A stretch of 64,000 nucleotides of DNA from Streptomyces aureocirculatus (GCF_000720475.1 NZ_JOAP01000031.1:1-64000), one strand, 5' to 3'. Numbered from the stretch's first letter, positions 16,969 through 25,619 are shown. The notes: generated from the sequence alone by a model not told the origin. Program-made: numbers and translations.

Positions 16969-17119
16969 GCCTCCCGAGCACCGGCGAGCTCCTCGCCGCC
17001 CTCCGGTCCGTCCCACCTCCTCAACGAGCGGCCCCTAGGGGCGGTTCCCGACCCGAAGATCCCGCGAGAGGAGGTCCGGACCCTTGCGCGATTGTCGCGA
17101 GCATGCCACGTTCCTTGCT

Positions 17120-17148
17120 CGGTACGTCCCACACGTACCGCGGTACGT
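17120..17148. promoter_or_regulatory. Alternating inverted/direct repeat in the protease promoter
   Basis: CGGTACGT (17120-17127), its inverse ACGTACCG (17133-17140) and CGGTACGT again (17141-17148) lie 35-63 bp upstream of the protease start codon. This is a plausible operator for an unidentified regulator. The rest of the 214-bp intergenic gap shows no gene. Confidence 0.5.
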
Positions 17149-17182
17149 CCCACGTCACGTCACCGTCAAAGGAGCCCCCCAC

Positions 17183-18253
17183 ATGAGACGCACCTTCTGT
17201 GCGCGTCTGGGCCTTTCCGCCCTGCTCGTCACCGGATCCCTCGCCCTGGGCACCGTCCCCGCCGGCGCGCAGGGCGAACCGGCGCCCGCCCCCTCCGCCG
17301 CTGACGCCCCCCATGCCATCAACGCCATCAACGCGCAGGTCGAGCGGCAGTTGGGCGACGACAGCGCAGGCACCTACCTCGACCGCAGGACCGGAAAGCT
17401 GGTCGTCACCGTCACCAGCGAAGCCGCCGCCGAGCGCGTCCGCGCCGCCGGTGCGACGCCCGAGCGGGTGTCGCGCAGCGCCGCCCGGCTCGCCGCCGCC
17501 ATGGACACGCTGGAGTCCCGCGCGAAGATCACCGGCACCTCCTGGGGCGTCGACCCGCGCACCAACCAGATAGCCGTGCAGGCCGACCAGTCGGTGTCGG
17601 CCCGTGACCTCGCCCGGCTGCACCGCGTCGCCGACTCCCTCGACGGCGCGGTACGCGTGAGCCGGGTGCCCGGCACCTTCAAGCGCGAGGTGGCGGGCGG
17701 CGACGCCATCTACGGCGGCGGCTCACGCTGCTCGGCCGCCTTCAACGTCTCCAAGGGCTCCACCCGGTACTTCGTGACGGCCGGGCACTGCACCAACCTC
17801 AGCGCCAACTGGTCCGCCACGTCCGGCGGTGCGGCCGTCGGCGTGCGCGAGGGCACCAGCTTCCCCACCAACGACTACGGCATCGTCCGTTACACCAACG
17901 GCTCGTCGCCCGCGGGTAACGTCAACCTCTACAACGGCAGCTACCAGGAGATCTCCTCCGCCGCCAACGCCGTCGTCGGTCAGGCGATCAAGAAGAGCGG
18001 ATCCACCACCAGGGTGACGAGCGGCTCGGTGACCGCCGTCAACGTCACGGTCAACTACGGTGACGGACCCGTCCACGGCATGGTCCGCACCACCGCCTGC
18101 TCCGCGGGCGGCGACAGCGGCGGCGCCCACTTCGCGGGCACGGTCGCCCTCGGCATCCACTCCGGCAGCTCCGGCTGCACGGGCACCAACGGCTCCGCGA
18201 TCCACCAGCCGGTGCGCGAGGCCCTGACCGCGTACGGCGTGAACGTGTACTGA
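17183..18253 (+). CDS. Streptogrisin-type secreted serine protease (S1)
   Basis: A 356-residue preproprotease: signal peptide (to AGAQ, about residue 30), an alpha-lytic-protease-type propeptide of about 140 residues that acts as a folding chaperone in this family, and a mature chymotrypsin-fold domain starting near AIYGGGSRCSAAF. The triad is His202 (TAGHC), Asp231 (NDYGIV) and Ser312 (GDSGG). The start ATG 17183 has AAGGAG upstream. It acts outside the cell on proteins. A strong terminator follows. Confidence 0.93.
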   Translation: MRRTFCARLGLSALLVTGSLALGTVPAGAQGEPAPAPSAADAPHAINAINAQVERQLGDDSAGTYLDRRTGKLVVTVTSEAAAERVRAAGATPERVSRSAARLAAAMDTLESRAKITGTSWGVDPRTNQIAVQADQSVSARDLARLHRVADSLDGAVRVSRVPGTFKREVAGGDAIYGGGSRCSAAFNVSKGSTRYFVTAGHCTNLSANWSATSGGAAVGVREGTSFPTNDYGIVRYTNGSSPAGNVNLYNGSYQEISSAANAVVGQAIKKSGSTTRVTSGSVTAVNVTVNYGDGPVHGMVRTTACSAGGDSGGAHFAGTVALGIHSGSSGCTGTNGSAIHQPVREALTAYGVNVY

Positions 18254-18261
18254 CCCACCGG

Positions 18262-18302
18262 CCGGTCGGCCGCCGTGCCGTCAGGGCACGGCGGCCGACC
18301 GG
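18262..18302. terminator. 18-bp perfect hairpin, bidirectional terminator
   Basis: The arms 18262-18279 and 18285-18302 are perfectly complementary with a 5-nt loop, between the convergent streptogrisin and acyl-CoA dehydrogenase genes. Confidence 0.9.
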
Positions 18303-18339
18303 TTGGACTTCGGGGCGGGGCCCCGGGGGTCCTGACGTC

Positions 18340-20067
18340 CTACGGGGCCATCTCGTACGCTCCGGACAGTGCCTCCACGCGCTCCCAGACACGTGCCGAG
18401 CGAGCCTCGTCGACCACCGGGCGGCGGACCGCTCCCAGGGCCCAGCTCTGCTGGTCCGCGGTGGCGGAGTCCTTGCCGTGCAGCTCGACGGCGTGCGCGG
18501 AGAAGTCCCGTACGAGGACGGCGAAGAGCTCGTCGAGCACGTCCGCGTCGAGGTCCGTCAGACGGGCCTGCTCCAGGATGAGCTGGCCGTGCACGACAAG
18601 GGCGAAGAGCTGGCCGACGGCGAGGAGCAGGTCGAGGTCGCGGCTCTGCTTCTCGTCGGGGGCGGCCGTGGTGACCAATGCGCACAGCGCGTCGGCCTGT
18701 TCGCGGAAGCGCGCCACGTTGGGGACCTCGGCGTACGCGTCGAAGGCGGTGCGCCAGTCGTGGAAGCGGATGGCGCCGAGCCCGCGGGCCGGTCCCTGTT
18801 GGAAGAGGAAGTCGTCGTCGGCCGCGTCGAGGCGGGTGGGCACCGGCGCGTACTCGGCCGGGTTCAGGAGGTGGTTGCCCATGAACTTCAGGATCAGGGC
18901 GAGGTTGACGTGGACCGTGCCCTCCAGCTTGGGCAGGCCGCGGATCTCGGTGGCGGCCTGGGCGAAGTAGGTGTCCTTCTCGAAGCCCTTGGCCGCGATG
19001 ACGTCCCACATCAGGTCGATGACCTTCTCGCCCTCCGTGGTCACCTTCATCTTCGTCATCGGGTTGAAGAGGAGGTAGCGGCGGTCGTCGGGCCCTGCCG
19101 AGCGGAAGTAGTCCACGGCGCGGTCGCTGAACAGCTTCATCCCGACGAGCCGCACATAGGCGTCGGTCAGCTCCCGGCGCACGTGCGGGAACGCGGTGAC
19201 GGGGCGGCCGTAGAGGATGCGATTGTGGGCGTGGGTGACGGCCTCGTACATCGCGTGCTCGCAGATGCCGATCGAGGCGGTGCACAGGTTGAACTTGCCG
19301 ACGTTGACGGTGTTGAGGGCGGCGTCGAACGCGGCACGCCCGGTGTGCAGGACGTCGTCGGGCCCCACCGGGTAGTTCTCCAGGCGGAACTCACTGACGT
19401 ACTTCGACGAGTCGACGACGTTCTTGACCAGGTGGTACGCCTCGTGGCGGCTGTCGGCGGCGAAGAAGACATAGCCGTCGGGGCCCTCGATGTCGGTGCG
19501 GCGGCCGAAGACGGAGACGAGCCCGGCGGCGTTGCCGTTGCCGATGTAGTACTTGGAGCCGCTGGCCCGGAAGCTGCCGTCACCGGCAGGTTCCAGGAGC
19601 ATGTCGGTGGAGTAGATGTCGGCGCCGTGGGTCTTCTCGGAGAGGCCGAAGGCGAACACCTCGCCCTGTGAGAGGAGTTCGGCGGCGCGGGCGCGGGCGG
19701 TGGCGTTGTCGCTCTGCCACACCGGGCCGAGACCGAGGATCGTGACCTGCCAGGCGTACCAGTAGTCGAGCCCGTAGAAGCCGAAGATCTCGTTGAGGGC
19801 GGCGATGCGGGCGGTGTCCCAGCGCTTGTCCTCGCCACCTTCGCCGCGGGCCTCCGCGGACGGGGTGAGGAAGGTCGCGAACAGTCCCTCCTCGGCGGAG
19901 AACGCGAGGAAGTCCGCGAGCCAGGCGCGCGAACGGTAGTCCTCGATCAGCTTGCGCTTGCCGCGTGCCTCGAACCAGTCCACGGTCGCGCGCAGCAGCC
20001 TGCGGGTCTCGGGGTCGAAGTGCGTCGGGTCATAGGTGGTGGGGTTGAAAAGCAGTGGGTCGGCCAT
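18340..20067 (-). CDS. Acyl-CoA dehydrogenase family protein
   Basis: The 575-residue protein has the acyl-CoA dehydrogenase/oxidase layout: an N-terminal helical domain, a middle domain with FAFGLSEKTHGADIYSTDM and SKYYIGNGNAAGLVSVFG, and C-terminal FAD-binding helices. It would desaturate an acyl-CoA using FAD, but the substrate is unknown and the usual catalytic Glu is not obvious to me. Length is closer to long-chain or oxidase-like members than to the ~380-residue enzymes. It follows PadR on the same strand after an unusual purine tract, so it may be PadR-regulated. Confidence 0.88.
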   Translation of the reverse strand: MADPLLFNPTTYDPTHFDPETRRLLRATVDWFEARGKRKLIEDYRSRAWLADFLAFSAEEGLFATFLTPSAEARGEGGEDKRWDTARIAALNEIFGFYGLDYWYAWQVTILGLGPVWQSDNATARARAAELLSQGEVFAFGLSEKTHGADIYSTDMLLEPAGDGSFRASGSKYYIGNGNAAGLVSVFGRRTDIEGPDGYVFFAADSRHEAYHLVKNVVDSSKYVSEFRLENYPVGPDDVLHTGRAAFDAALNTVNVGKFNLCTASIGICEHAMYEAVTHAHNRILYGRPVTAFPHVRRELTDAYVRLVGMKLFSDRAVDYFRSAGPDDRRYLLFNPMTKMKVTTEGEKVIDLMWDVIAAKGFEKDTYFAQAATEIRGLPKLEGTVHVNLALILKFMGNHLLNPAEYAPVPTRLDAADDDFLFQQGPARGLGAIRFHDWRTAFDAYAEVPNVARFREQADALCALVTTAAPDEKQSRDLDLLLAVGQLFALVVHGQLILEQARLTDLDADVLDELFAVLVRDFSAHAVELHGKDSATADQQSWALGAVRRPVVDEARSARVWERVEALSGAYEMAP

Positions 20068-20088
20068 GGCGATTCGCCTTTCCGGCTC

Positions 20089-20192
20089 GGGGTCGGGAGG
20101 AAGGAAGGGTGCTCGGGGACGGGAGGGAAGAAGGGAGGGGGGAGGGAAGGGAGGGAGGTAAGGGAGGGGGGAAGGCGGGGAGAGAAGGGGGG
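20089..20192. repeat. About 100-bp polypurine G-rich tract
   Basis: The plus strand is almost entirely G and A, with more than a dozen GGG-GGGGGG runs, in the gap between PadR and the acyl-CoA dehydrogenase start. It could form G-quadruplex or triplex structures; the transcript of the minus-strand genes would be pyrimidine-rich here. Confidence 0.85.
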
Positions 20193-20196
20193 CCGC

Positions 20197-20766
20197 TCAC
20201 GGCCTTCGTCGGCGCTCAGGACCGAGTCGCTGGAGGGTGGCGATCACGTCGTCGAGCCAGGCGAGCGTCATGCGTTCGTACGCGATGCCGCCGCGCAGCA
20301 CGACGTGCTGAAGCTCCTGCCCGGCCTCCAGGGGCGCGGGAGCCTCGGGCCCCGTGAAGTCGCGCAGCTCACCGGCCAGGTAGTGCGCGAGCCGGTCGGC
20401 GTGCGCCTCGCGGTGCCGCTCGACTTCCTGGATCAGCGCGGCCGGATCGTCGAAGGCCGCCCCGCGGATCTTCACGGCGAGCTCGTGCCGGACGCTCTCG
20501 GGCTCGATCGGCTCGTGCAGCCACCGGGACAGCGCGGTCCTGCCGAGGGGGCCGACGGAGTACTCCTTCTTGTCGGGCCGGTCCTGCTGCACCACCGTGC
20601 GGGCACCTATCAAGCCGTCGCTCTCCATACGCTTGAGAACGCGGTAGATCTGCTGGTGGGTGGCGGCCCAGAAGTAGCCGATGGACCGGTCGAACCGCCG
20701 GGCCAGCTCGTAGCCGGAGCCCGGCCGCTCCAGCAGGGAGACGAGAATCGCGTGCTCAAGCGCCAT
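20197..20766 (-). CDS. PadR family transcriptional regulator
   Basis: A 189-residue PadR protein: N-terminal winged helix (MALEHAILVSLLERPGSGYE, HQQIYRVLKRMESDGLI, then a wing with EYSVGPLG) and a C-terminal Vir_reg helical dimerisation region. The ATG at 20766 has AAGGA upstream. A perfect palindrome overlaps its leader, indicating autoregulation. It probably also controls the acyl-CoA dehydrogenase gene downstream on the same strand. Confidence 0.92.
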   Translation of the reverse strand: MALEHAILVSLLERPGSGYELARRFDRSIGYFWAATHQQIYRVLKRMESDGLIGARTVVQQDRPDKKEYSVGPLGRTALSRWLHEPIEPESVRHELAVKIRGAAFDDPAALIQEVERHREAHADRLAHYLAGELRDFTGPEAPAPLEAGQELQHVVLRGGIAYERMTLAWLDDVIATLQRLGPERRRRP

Positions 20767-20777
20767 ACCCGAATCCT

Positions 20778-20799
20778 TCTATGCAACGAGTTGCATAGA
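20778..20799. promoter_or_regulatory. Perfect 22-bp palindrome, likely PadR operator
   Basis: TCTATGCAAC and GTTGCATAGA flank 2 bp, giving perfect 10-bp arms 12 bp upstream of the PadR start codon. PadR regulators commonly bind ATGCAA-TTGCAT type palindromes. Confidence 0.75.
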
Positions 20800-20863
20800 C
20801 AAGCGGCACCGCGCAGGTGAGACGCGGCTCACCTGGGAGACCCCCGCGCTTGCTCGCCGCCGG

Positions 20864-20892
20864 TGTCACACGCACGGGTCCTGCGGTGTCTC
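20864..20892 (+). promoter_or_regulatory. Predicted ECF41-type promoter upstream of the CMD-sigma operon
   Basis: TGTCAC at 20864-20869, a 17-nt spacer and TGTCTC at 20887-20892 repeat the spacing and flanks of the promoter at 9140-9168. The start codon is 65 nt further on. Confidence 0.7.
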
Positions 20893-20957
20893 TATGGTGA
20901 ACGGGCGGGACAACCGGCCGGTCGGACCAGCGAGACAAGTACAGGGAGAACAACACC

Positions 20958-21536
20958 ATGACGCTCCGCGTCCCGAAGGCCGAGCTTCCCACCGAGCTCC
21001 GCGACAGCATGATCGAGCAGCTCGGCTCGGTGCCCGAGCCCGTCGAGGTACTGTGGCACCACCCCGAACTCGCCAAGGCCAATCAGGAGTTCTCGGCCCA
21101 GGTGGGCTCGTGGGACGCGGTGCCCGCGGACCTCAAGACGTTCGCGCACATGGCGGTCGCCTCCTACGTGGGCTGTAGCTGGTGCCTCGACATCAACTAC
21201 TTCCAGGCACTGAACCAGAACCTCGACATGACCAAGGCGAGCCAGGTGCCCCGCTGGCGGCAGTCGGACGTGTTCACGCCGCTGGAGCGTGACGTGCTGG
21301 AGTACGCCGAGGCCATGACGAGCACCCCGCCGACCGTCACCGACGAGCTGCACGCCGGGCTCCTGGACCGGCTCGGCCCGAAGGCCATGGTCGAACTCAC
21401 CGTGTACATCGGCTTCGCCAATTTCGCGGCCCGGTGCAACACGGCGATGGGAATCACCTCGCAGGGCTACTCCGAGGCCTGCGGGATTCCGCTGGCGCCC
21501 CGCCCCGACAGCGCCGTCCCGGCACCGACGGCATGA
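20958..21536 (+). CDS. Carboxymuconolactone decarboxylase (AhpD-like) family protein
   Basis: A 192-residue protein with the AhpD-type redox motif GCSWCLDINYF (CxxC). The helical layout includes AKANQEFSAQVGSWDAVP and a C-terminal TVYIGFANFAARCNTAMG segment. Such proteins are the classic genetic partners of ECF41 sigma factors, and here the stop codon overlaps the ECF41 start (ATGA), so the two are translationally coupled. A peroxidase/oxidoreductase role is inferred. ATG 20958 has AGGGAG upstream. Confidence 0.9.
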   Translation: MTLRVPKAELPTELRDSMIEQLGSVPEPVEVLWHHPELAKANQEFSAQVGSWDAVPADLKTFAHMAVASYVGCSWCLDINYFQALNQNLDMTKASQVPRWRQSDVFTPLERDVLEYAEAMTSTPPTVTDELHAGLLDRLGPKAMVELTVYIGFANFAARCNTAMGITSQGYSEACGIPLAPRPDSAVPAPTA

Positions 21537-22387
21537 CCCACGACGACCCCTTCGTCGCCCACCGCAGCCTGCTGTTCACGGTCGCCTACGAGATGCTCGG
21601 CTCCGCGGCCGACGCGGAGGACGTGCTGCAGGAGTCCTGGCTGCGGTGGGCCGCCGCCGACCGTGCCGAGGTGCGGGACCCGCGGGCCTACCTGGTCCGT
21701 ACCGTCACCCGGCAGGCGCTCAACCAACTGCGGACGCTGTCGCGCAGCCGCGAGGAGTACGTCGGCGAGTGGCTGCCCGAGCCGCTGCTGACCGCCCCTG
21801 ATGTCGCCGAGGACGTCGAACTCGCGGAGAGCGTCTCGATCGCGATGCTGACCGTCCTGGAGACGCTCGGGCCGACGGAACGCGCCGTGTTCGTGCTCCG
21901 CGAGGTCTTCGAGGTGCCGTACGGCGAGATCGCAGAGGCGGTCGGCAAGTCCGCGGCCGCGGTGCGGCAGATCGCGCGGCGGGCACGCGAGCACGTGGCG
22001 GCACGGCAGCCGCGGGTGCGGGTGAGCCGGTCGGAGCAGCAGGCCGTGGTGGAGCGGTTCCTGGCCGCGTTGCGCACCGGGGAGCTGCAGGAACTCCTCG
22101 ACGTCATGGCGCCGGACGTCGTCATGATCGCTGACGGTGGCGGGATCGCGGCGGCGGCCGCGGCACCGGTCCACGGCGCGGCGAGCGTGGCGCACCTGCT
22201 CGCCCGTCCGGGCCGGGTGGTCTCGGTCGTCTGGCTCAACGGCGCGCCCGCGGGCCGCGTCGAGCTCGAAGGACGGCTGGCCACGGTGAGCCTGGTGGTG
22301 GAGAACGGAAAGGTCACCCGGATTCACGCGGTGGCGAATCCGCACAAGCTGACACGCCTCGCGGAACCGGCGGAACTCGTCCGGTAG
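21533..22387 (+). CDS. Second ECF41-family sigma factor
   Basis: A 284-residue protein with sigma region 2 (LLFTVAYEMLGSAADAEDVLQ), WLPEP, region 4 (YGEIAEAVGKSAAAVRQIA) and a fused SnoaL-like regulatory domain with DGGG. The terminal motif is NPHKL rather than NPDKL. It is clearly a paralogue of the factor at 9214. The start overlaps the CMD-family stop by ATGA. The likely job is autoregulated control of the CMD gene. Confidence 0.92.
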   Translation: MTHDDPFVAHRSLLFTVAYEMLGSAADAEDVLQESWLRWAAADRAEVRDPRAYLVRTVTRQALNQLRTLSRSREEYVGEWLPEPLLTAPDVAEDVELAESVSIAMLTVLETLGPTERAVFVLREVFEVPYGEIAEAVGKSAAAVRQIARRAREHVAARQPRVRVSRSEQQAVVERFLAALRTGELQELLDVMAPDVVMIADGGGIAAAAAAPVHGAASVAHLLARPGRVVSVVWLNGAPAGRVELEGRLATVSLVVENGKVTRIHAVANPHKLTRLAEPAELVR

Positions 22388-22434
22388 GCGGAACGCCCGG
22401 TCATGGCTCGTCCGCCCCGGCCGGGTGTCGGACC

Positions 22435-22476
22435 GATGTGCCTCGCCTGCGCGGTTGTGCGGAGGCGAGGCACATC
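22435..22476. terminator. 14-bp perfect hairpin terminator
   Basis: GATGTGCCTCGCCT and its exact complement flank a 14-nt loop 48 bp after the second ECF41 stop codon. It lies between convergent genes. Confidence 0.85.
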
Positions 22477-22557
22477 ACGTGCGTCATGCGGGGGGGGACG
22501 CGACCTGCCGGTCAACGCCGGGGCGGTGGTCCTCAGTTGTTCATGCTCTTGTTGCCG

Positions 22558-23712
22558 TCAGCCGCTGGGGGCCGGGGCGATCTTCGCGAGGCGGCGCCGC
22601 ACATCCTCGCGGGCGCCGTTCTTGCCGGCGACCTGAGAACGCAGGGCCGCGAGGTCCGCGCCCAGGTCGTGCACCGTGCGCGGGTCGGTGACGTGGTGCC
22701 AGCAGTGGTGGGCGCGGTCGACCGCCGCTGTCACGTCGGGGTGTTCGGGGCTCTGGCCGGATGTCAGGCGCAGGACGGCGGACCGCATCCACAGTTGGCT
22801 GGCGCGAGCCGAGTCCTCGGCCTGCCGGGCCAGTTCGGCCTGCACCTCGATCCAGTGGACGGCCTGCGGCGACGCCGGGCCGTGGGCGCGCAGCGCTTCC
22901 TGTTCGTGGGCCGCGGCCAGACCGGCCGCCTCGGTGTGCCGTCCCGCGGTCGCCGCGGCGAACACCTCGGTGTGCGGGTCACGCCCGGGGGGCGCCTGAG
23001 CCGGGGCCGCAGGGCCCGGCACGTACCCCGCGGTGTCGAGCGCCCGCGCGGGACCGAGGACCAGGGCGGCACTCGTGTCCACCTGCCGCAACGCCTCCTG
23101 GTGGAGCCGCTCGGGGGCGAGCCGCAGACCGCTGCGCAGGATCTGCGCCAGGGCGAGCGTGTAGGCAGGTTGTACGGTACGGCGCGGTTTCGGCGGGGCG
23201 GCGACGAGCCCGTACGTGCGCGCGCCCCGGCCCGGGTCCAGGGGTGTGGTGTGCAGGTGCTGCCAGGTCTCGGCGTCGGCCACCAGGTCCGCGTACACGG
23301 TGGTCGTGCCCGGGCGGCGCTGCTGGAGTTCGTGTACGAACCAGGCCCAGGGCAGGGCGGTGTAGCGCACTGTCGCCGGAGTGGTCCTGGCGAGGGCGAG
23401 GTGGATGTGGTGCTGGCGGCGGTCTGTCTGCAACTGCCCGGAGAGGACGACGGTGAGCGGTCCTGGGGAGGCCGCCACGCCTCTGACGCGGGTCAGTACC
23501 GTCTGCGGGTCCACGGGGTCGGCGAGTTCGACCAGGCTCGCCGCCGCGGTGCCTGTCCAGGTGCTCGGCGCCACGGCAGCCAGCACGTTGGTCACGTTGC
23601 CCGTGTCCACCAGGCAGCCCTTGCCCGCGGGTGCGGCCGTCACCAGCAGCACGGTTCCCGGCGCCGTGTCCTCCCGTGTGATCTCCACAGCAGCACCGTA
23701 GCCGCTGATCAC
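22558..23712 (-). CDS. Conserved Streptomyces protein of unknown function
   Basis: A 384-residue soluble protein. The first about 165 residues alternate predicted strands and helices (APGTVLLVTAAPAGKG, PLTVVLSGQLQTD, VRYTALPWAWFVHEL, TTTVYADLVAD), giving an alpha/beta domain that faintly recalls caspase-like folds. I cannot point to a catalytic His-Cys pair, so this is only a suggestion. The C-terminal half is helical and TPR-like (GRHTEAAGLAAAHEQEALRA). No known domain is certain. The GTG start at 23712 is weakly supported. It precedes no obvious partner gene. Confidence 0.65.
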   Translation of the reverse strand: MISGYGAAVEITREDTAPGTVLLVTAAPAGKGCLVDTGNVTNVLAAVAPSTWTGTAAASLVELADPVDPQTVLTRVRGVAASPGPLTVVLSGQLQTDRRQHHIHLALARTTPATVRYTALPWAWFVHELQQRRPGTTTVYADLVADAETWQHLHTTPLDPGRGARTYGLVAAPPKPRRTVQPAYTLALAQILRSGLRLAPERLHQEALRQVDTSAALVLGPARALDTAGYVPGPAAPAQAPPGRDPHTEVFAAATAGRHTEAAGLAAAHEQEALRAHGPASPQAVHWIEVQAELARQAEDSARASQLWMRSAVLRLTSGQSPEHPDVTAAVDRAHHCWHHVTDPRTVHDLGADLAALRSQVAGKNGAREDVRRRLAKIAPAPSG

Positions 23713-23790
23713 GGCTTTGCGGGAGTCGGATGCTTTTGCTGACGCCTCGCTCCGCGCTGCCGGCGTCCGCGCGTGCCCCGCAACGGCGGT

Positions 23791-24936
23791 TCAGCGGCGT
23801 ACCGTGAAGCGGAAGACGCAGCCGTCGCCGGTGGGGCCGGGAGAGGTCAGGGTGAGGGTGCCGCCGTGGGCCGCGGCGACCTGGCGGGCGATGGCCAGGC
23901 CGAGGCCGGTGCCGGGGGCCTCGGAGCGCCCGCGCCAGAAGCGTTGGAAGACGCGGGCCTGATCGTCGGCGGGGATGCCGGGGCCGTGATCGGTCACCAC
24001 GACCGCCACTTCGGACCCGGTGGTCTCCACGCGGACATGCACCGCGGTGCCCCCCGGTGCGTAACGGACGGCGTTGTCGACGAGGTTGCCGATCGCCCGG
24101 CGCACGGTGGGCTCGTCGACCGGGCAGACGGCGGCCTGCGGCCCGGACAGCGAAAGCCGGGTCCCCTTCGCCGCCGCGTGCACGTCGGTGTCCTCGACCA
24201 CGGCGCCGGCGACAGCCATCAGGTCGACCGGTCGCCGGTCGAGCGTACGGGCCCTCCCGCGGGCGTCGACAAGGAGTTCGTCCATGACCGCTTGGAGCCG
24301 CACGGCCGCCGACCGGGAGCGTTCCAGGCCCTGGCGGTAGACGGCGAGGGTGGGCTCGGGGTGCGCGAGGAGCACCTCGGCGTTGGTCACCAGGACGGCC
24401 AGGGGTATGCGCAGTTCGTGGCTGGTCTCCTCGACGAGGCGTCGCTGGGTCTCGGCGGCCTGCTCAAGGCGGTCGAGCATTCCGTCGAAGCTCGCCGCGA
24501 GGGTGATCACCTCGGTCGGGCCGTGCCGCAGGGCGATGCGGCGGCCGAGGTCGGCGCCCTGGATGTCGTCGGCGACCGCCCGCACCCGGTCGATCGGGCG
24601 CACCGCCCGGCCCGCCCACCACCAGGCGAGCCCGCCCGCGACGGGGCCGAGCGCGACGACGGTCCAGATCGCGGCGGCGGACCGGTGGGTGGTGGTGTCC
24701 GTGACGGTGTCCGTGGTGGCGTGCGCCACGGCCGCTGCGCCCGTCGGCTCGTCCCTCGTCGTCTCGGTGTCGGTGGCGAGCACCACGCCGAACAGCAGCA
24801 GTGCCGGGGTGTAGCTGGCGAGAAACCCGAGCAGGGCGAGGCGCACGCGCAGGGAACCCCATGGCAGGGCGGTCCACGGCCGCGTACCCCATGGCAGTGC
24901 ACCCCGAAGGGGCAGTGCGCCGCGAAGGCGCCTCAT
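23791..24936 (-). CDS. Sensor histidine kinase
   Basis: A 381-residue kinase with two membrane spans (about residues 35-55 and 90-107), a HAMP-like linker, the H-box with His173 (VEETSHELRIPLAVL), and an ATPase domain with NLVDNAVRYAP (N box), DHGPGIPADD (G1) and GTGLGLAIA (G2). The extracytoplasmic loop is short (about 35 residues). The N-terminus has an internal repeat (LRGALP). Its ATG overlaps the response-regulator stop (ATGA), giving an RR-HK pair that follows the lipoprotein gene. Confidence 0.93.
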   Translation of the reverse strand: MRRLRGALPLRGALPWGTRPWTALPWGSLRVRLALLGFLASYTPALLLFGVVLATDTETTRDEPTGAAAVAHATTDTVTDTTTHRSAAAIWTVVALGPVAGGLAWWWAGRAVRPIDRVRAVADDIQGADLGRRIALRHGPTEVITLAASFDGMLDRLEQAAETQRRLVEETSHELRIPLAVLVTNAEVLLAHPEPTLAVYRQGLERSRSAAVRLQAVMDELLVDARGRARTLDRRPVDLMAVAGAVVEDTDVHAAAKGTRLSLSGPQAAVCPVDEPTVRRAIGNLVDNAVRYAPGGTAVHVRVETTGSEVAVVVTDHGPGIPADDQARVFQRFWRGRSEAPGTGLGLAIARQVAAAHGGTLTLTSPGPTGDGCVFRFTVRR

Positions 24937-25604
24937 GGCCGCTCCTTGAGCTGGTAGCCGACATTGGTGATCGTCACGATGAGGGGCGGCTCGCCGAGTT
25001 TCCTGCGGAGCCGGCTGAGGATGACCCGTACCGACGCGGTGAAGGGGTTGGCGTGCGCGTCCCAGACGTGTTCGAGCAGGTCCTCGGCGGAGAGGACGTC
25101 GCCCGGATGGTGCATGAAGTACCGGAGAAGCGAGAACTCGCGTGCGGTGAGCCGGAGTTCGGTGTCGGCACGCCGGGCCGTGTGCGCCGCGAGGTCGAGC
25201 GTGAGCTCACCGACGTGCAGCGTCGAGCCGTGCTCCTCGCCGCGTCGGCCGAGCGCGCGCACCCTGGCCACGAGTTCGGCGAAGTGGAACGGTTTGACCA
25301 GGTAGTCGTCGGCTCCGGCGTCGAGCCCGGCGACCCGGTCCGCCACGGCGTCGCGCGCGGTGAGCACCAGGGACCGGCGCGGCCGGCGCAACTCCGGTTC
25401 CCGCGCGAGACGGCGGATGAGTTCCAGGCCGTCGCCGTCGGGCAGCCCCAGGTCGAAGCAGGCGACGTCGTACGTGGTCGTCCGGAGGAGTTCCTCTGCG
25501 TGGGCGCAGGTGGTGGCGAGGTCGACGGCGTACGACTCGTTGCGCAGGCCGAGCGCGACGACATCGGCGAGATCGGGGTCGTCCTCGATCAGCAGGATCC
25601 GCAT
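24933..25604 (-). CDS. OmpR-family response regulator
   Basis: A 223-residue regulator: receiver domain with acidic pocket EDD, phospho-acceptor Asp51 (ACFDLGLPDGDG) and Lys in LVKPF, then an OmpR-type winged helix (LTAREFSLLRYFMHHPGDVLS, VILSRLRRKLGEPP). ATG 25604 is chosen at MRILLIEDDP. The lipoprotein gene ends 15 bp upstream, so lipoprotein, regulator and kinase form one operon. Confidence 0.94.
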   Translation of the reverse strand: MRILLIEDDPDLADVVALGLRNESYAVDLATTCAHAEELLRTTTYDVACFDLGLPDGDGLELIRRLAREPELRRPRRSLVLTARDAVADRVAGLDAGADDYLVKPFHFAELVARVRALGRRGEEHGSTLHVGELTLDLAAHTARRADTELRLTAREFSLLRYFMHHPGDVLSAEDLLEHVWDAHANPFTASVRVILSRLRRKLGEPPLIVTITNVGYQLKERP

Positions 25605-25619
25605 GTTCCCAGTCAACCC

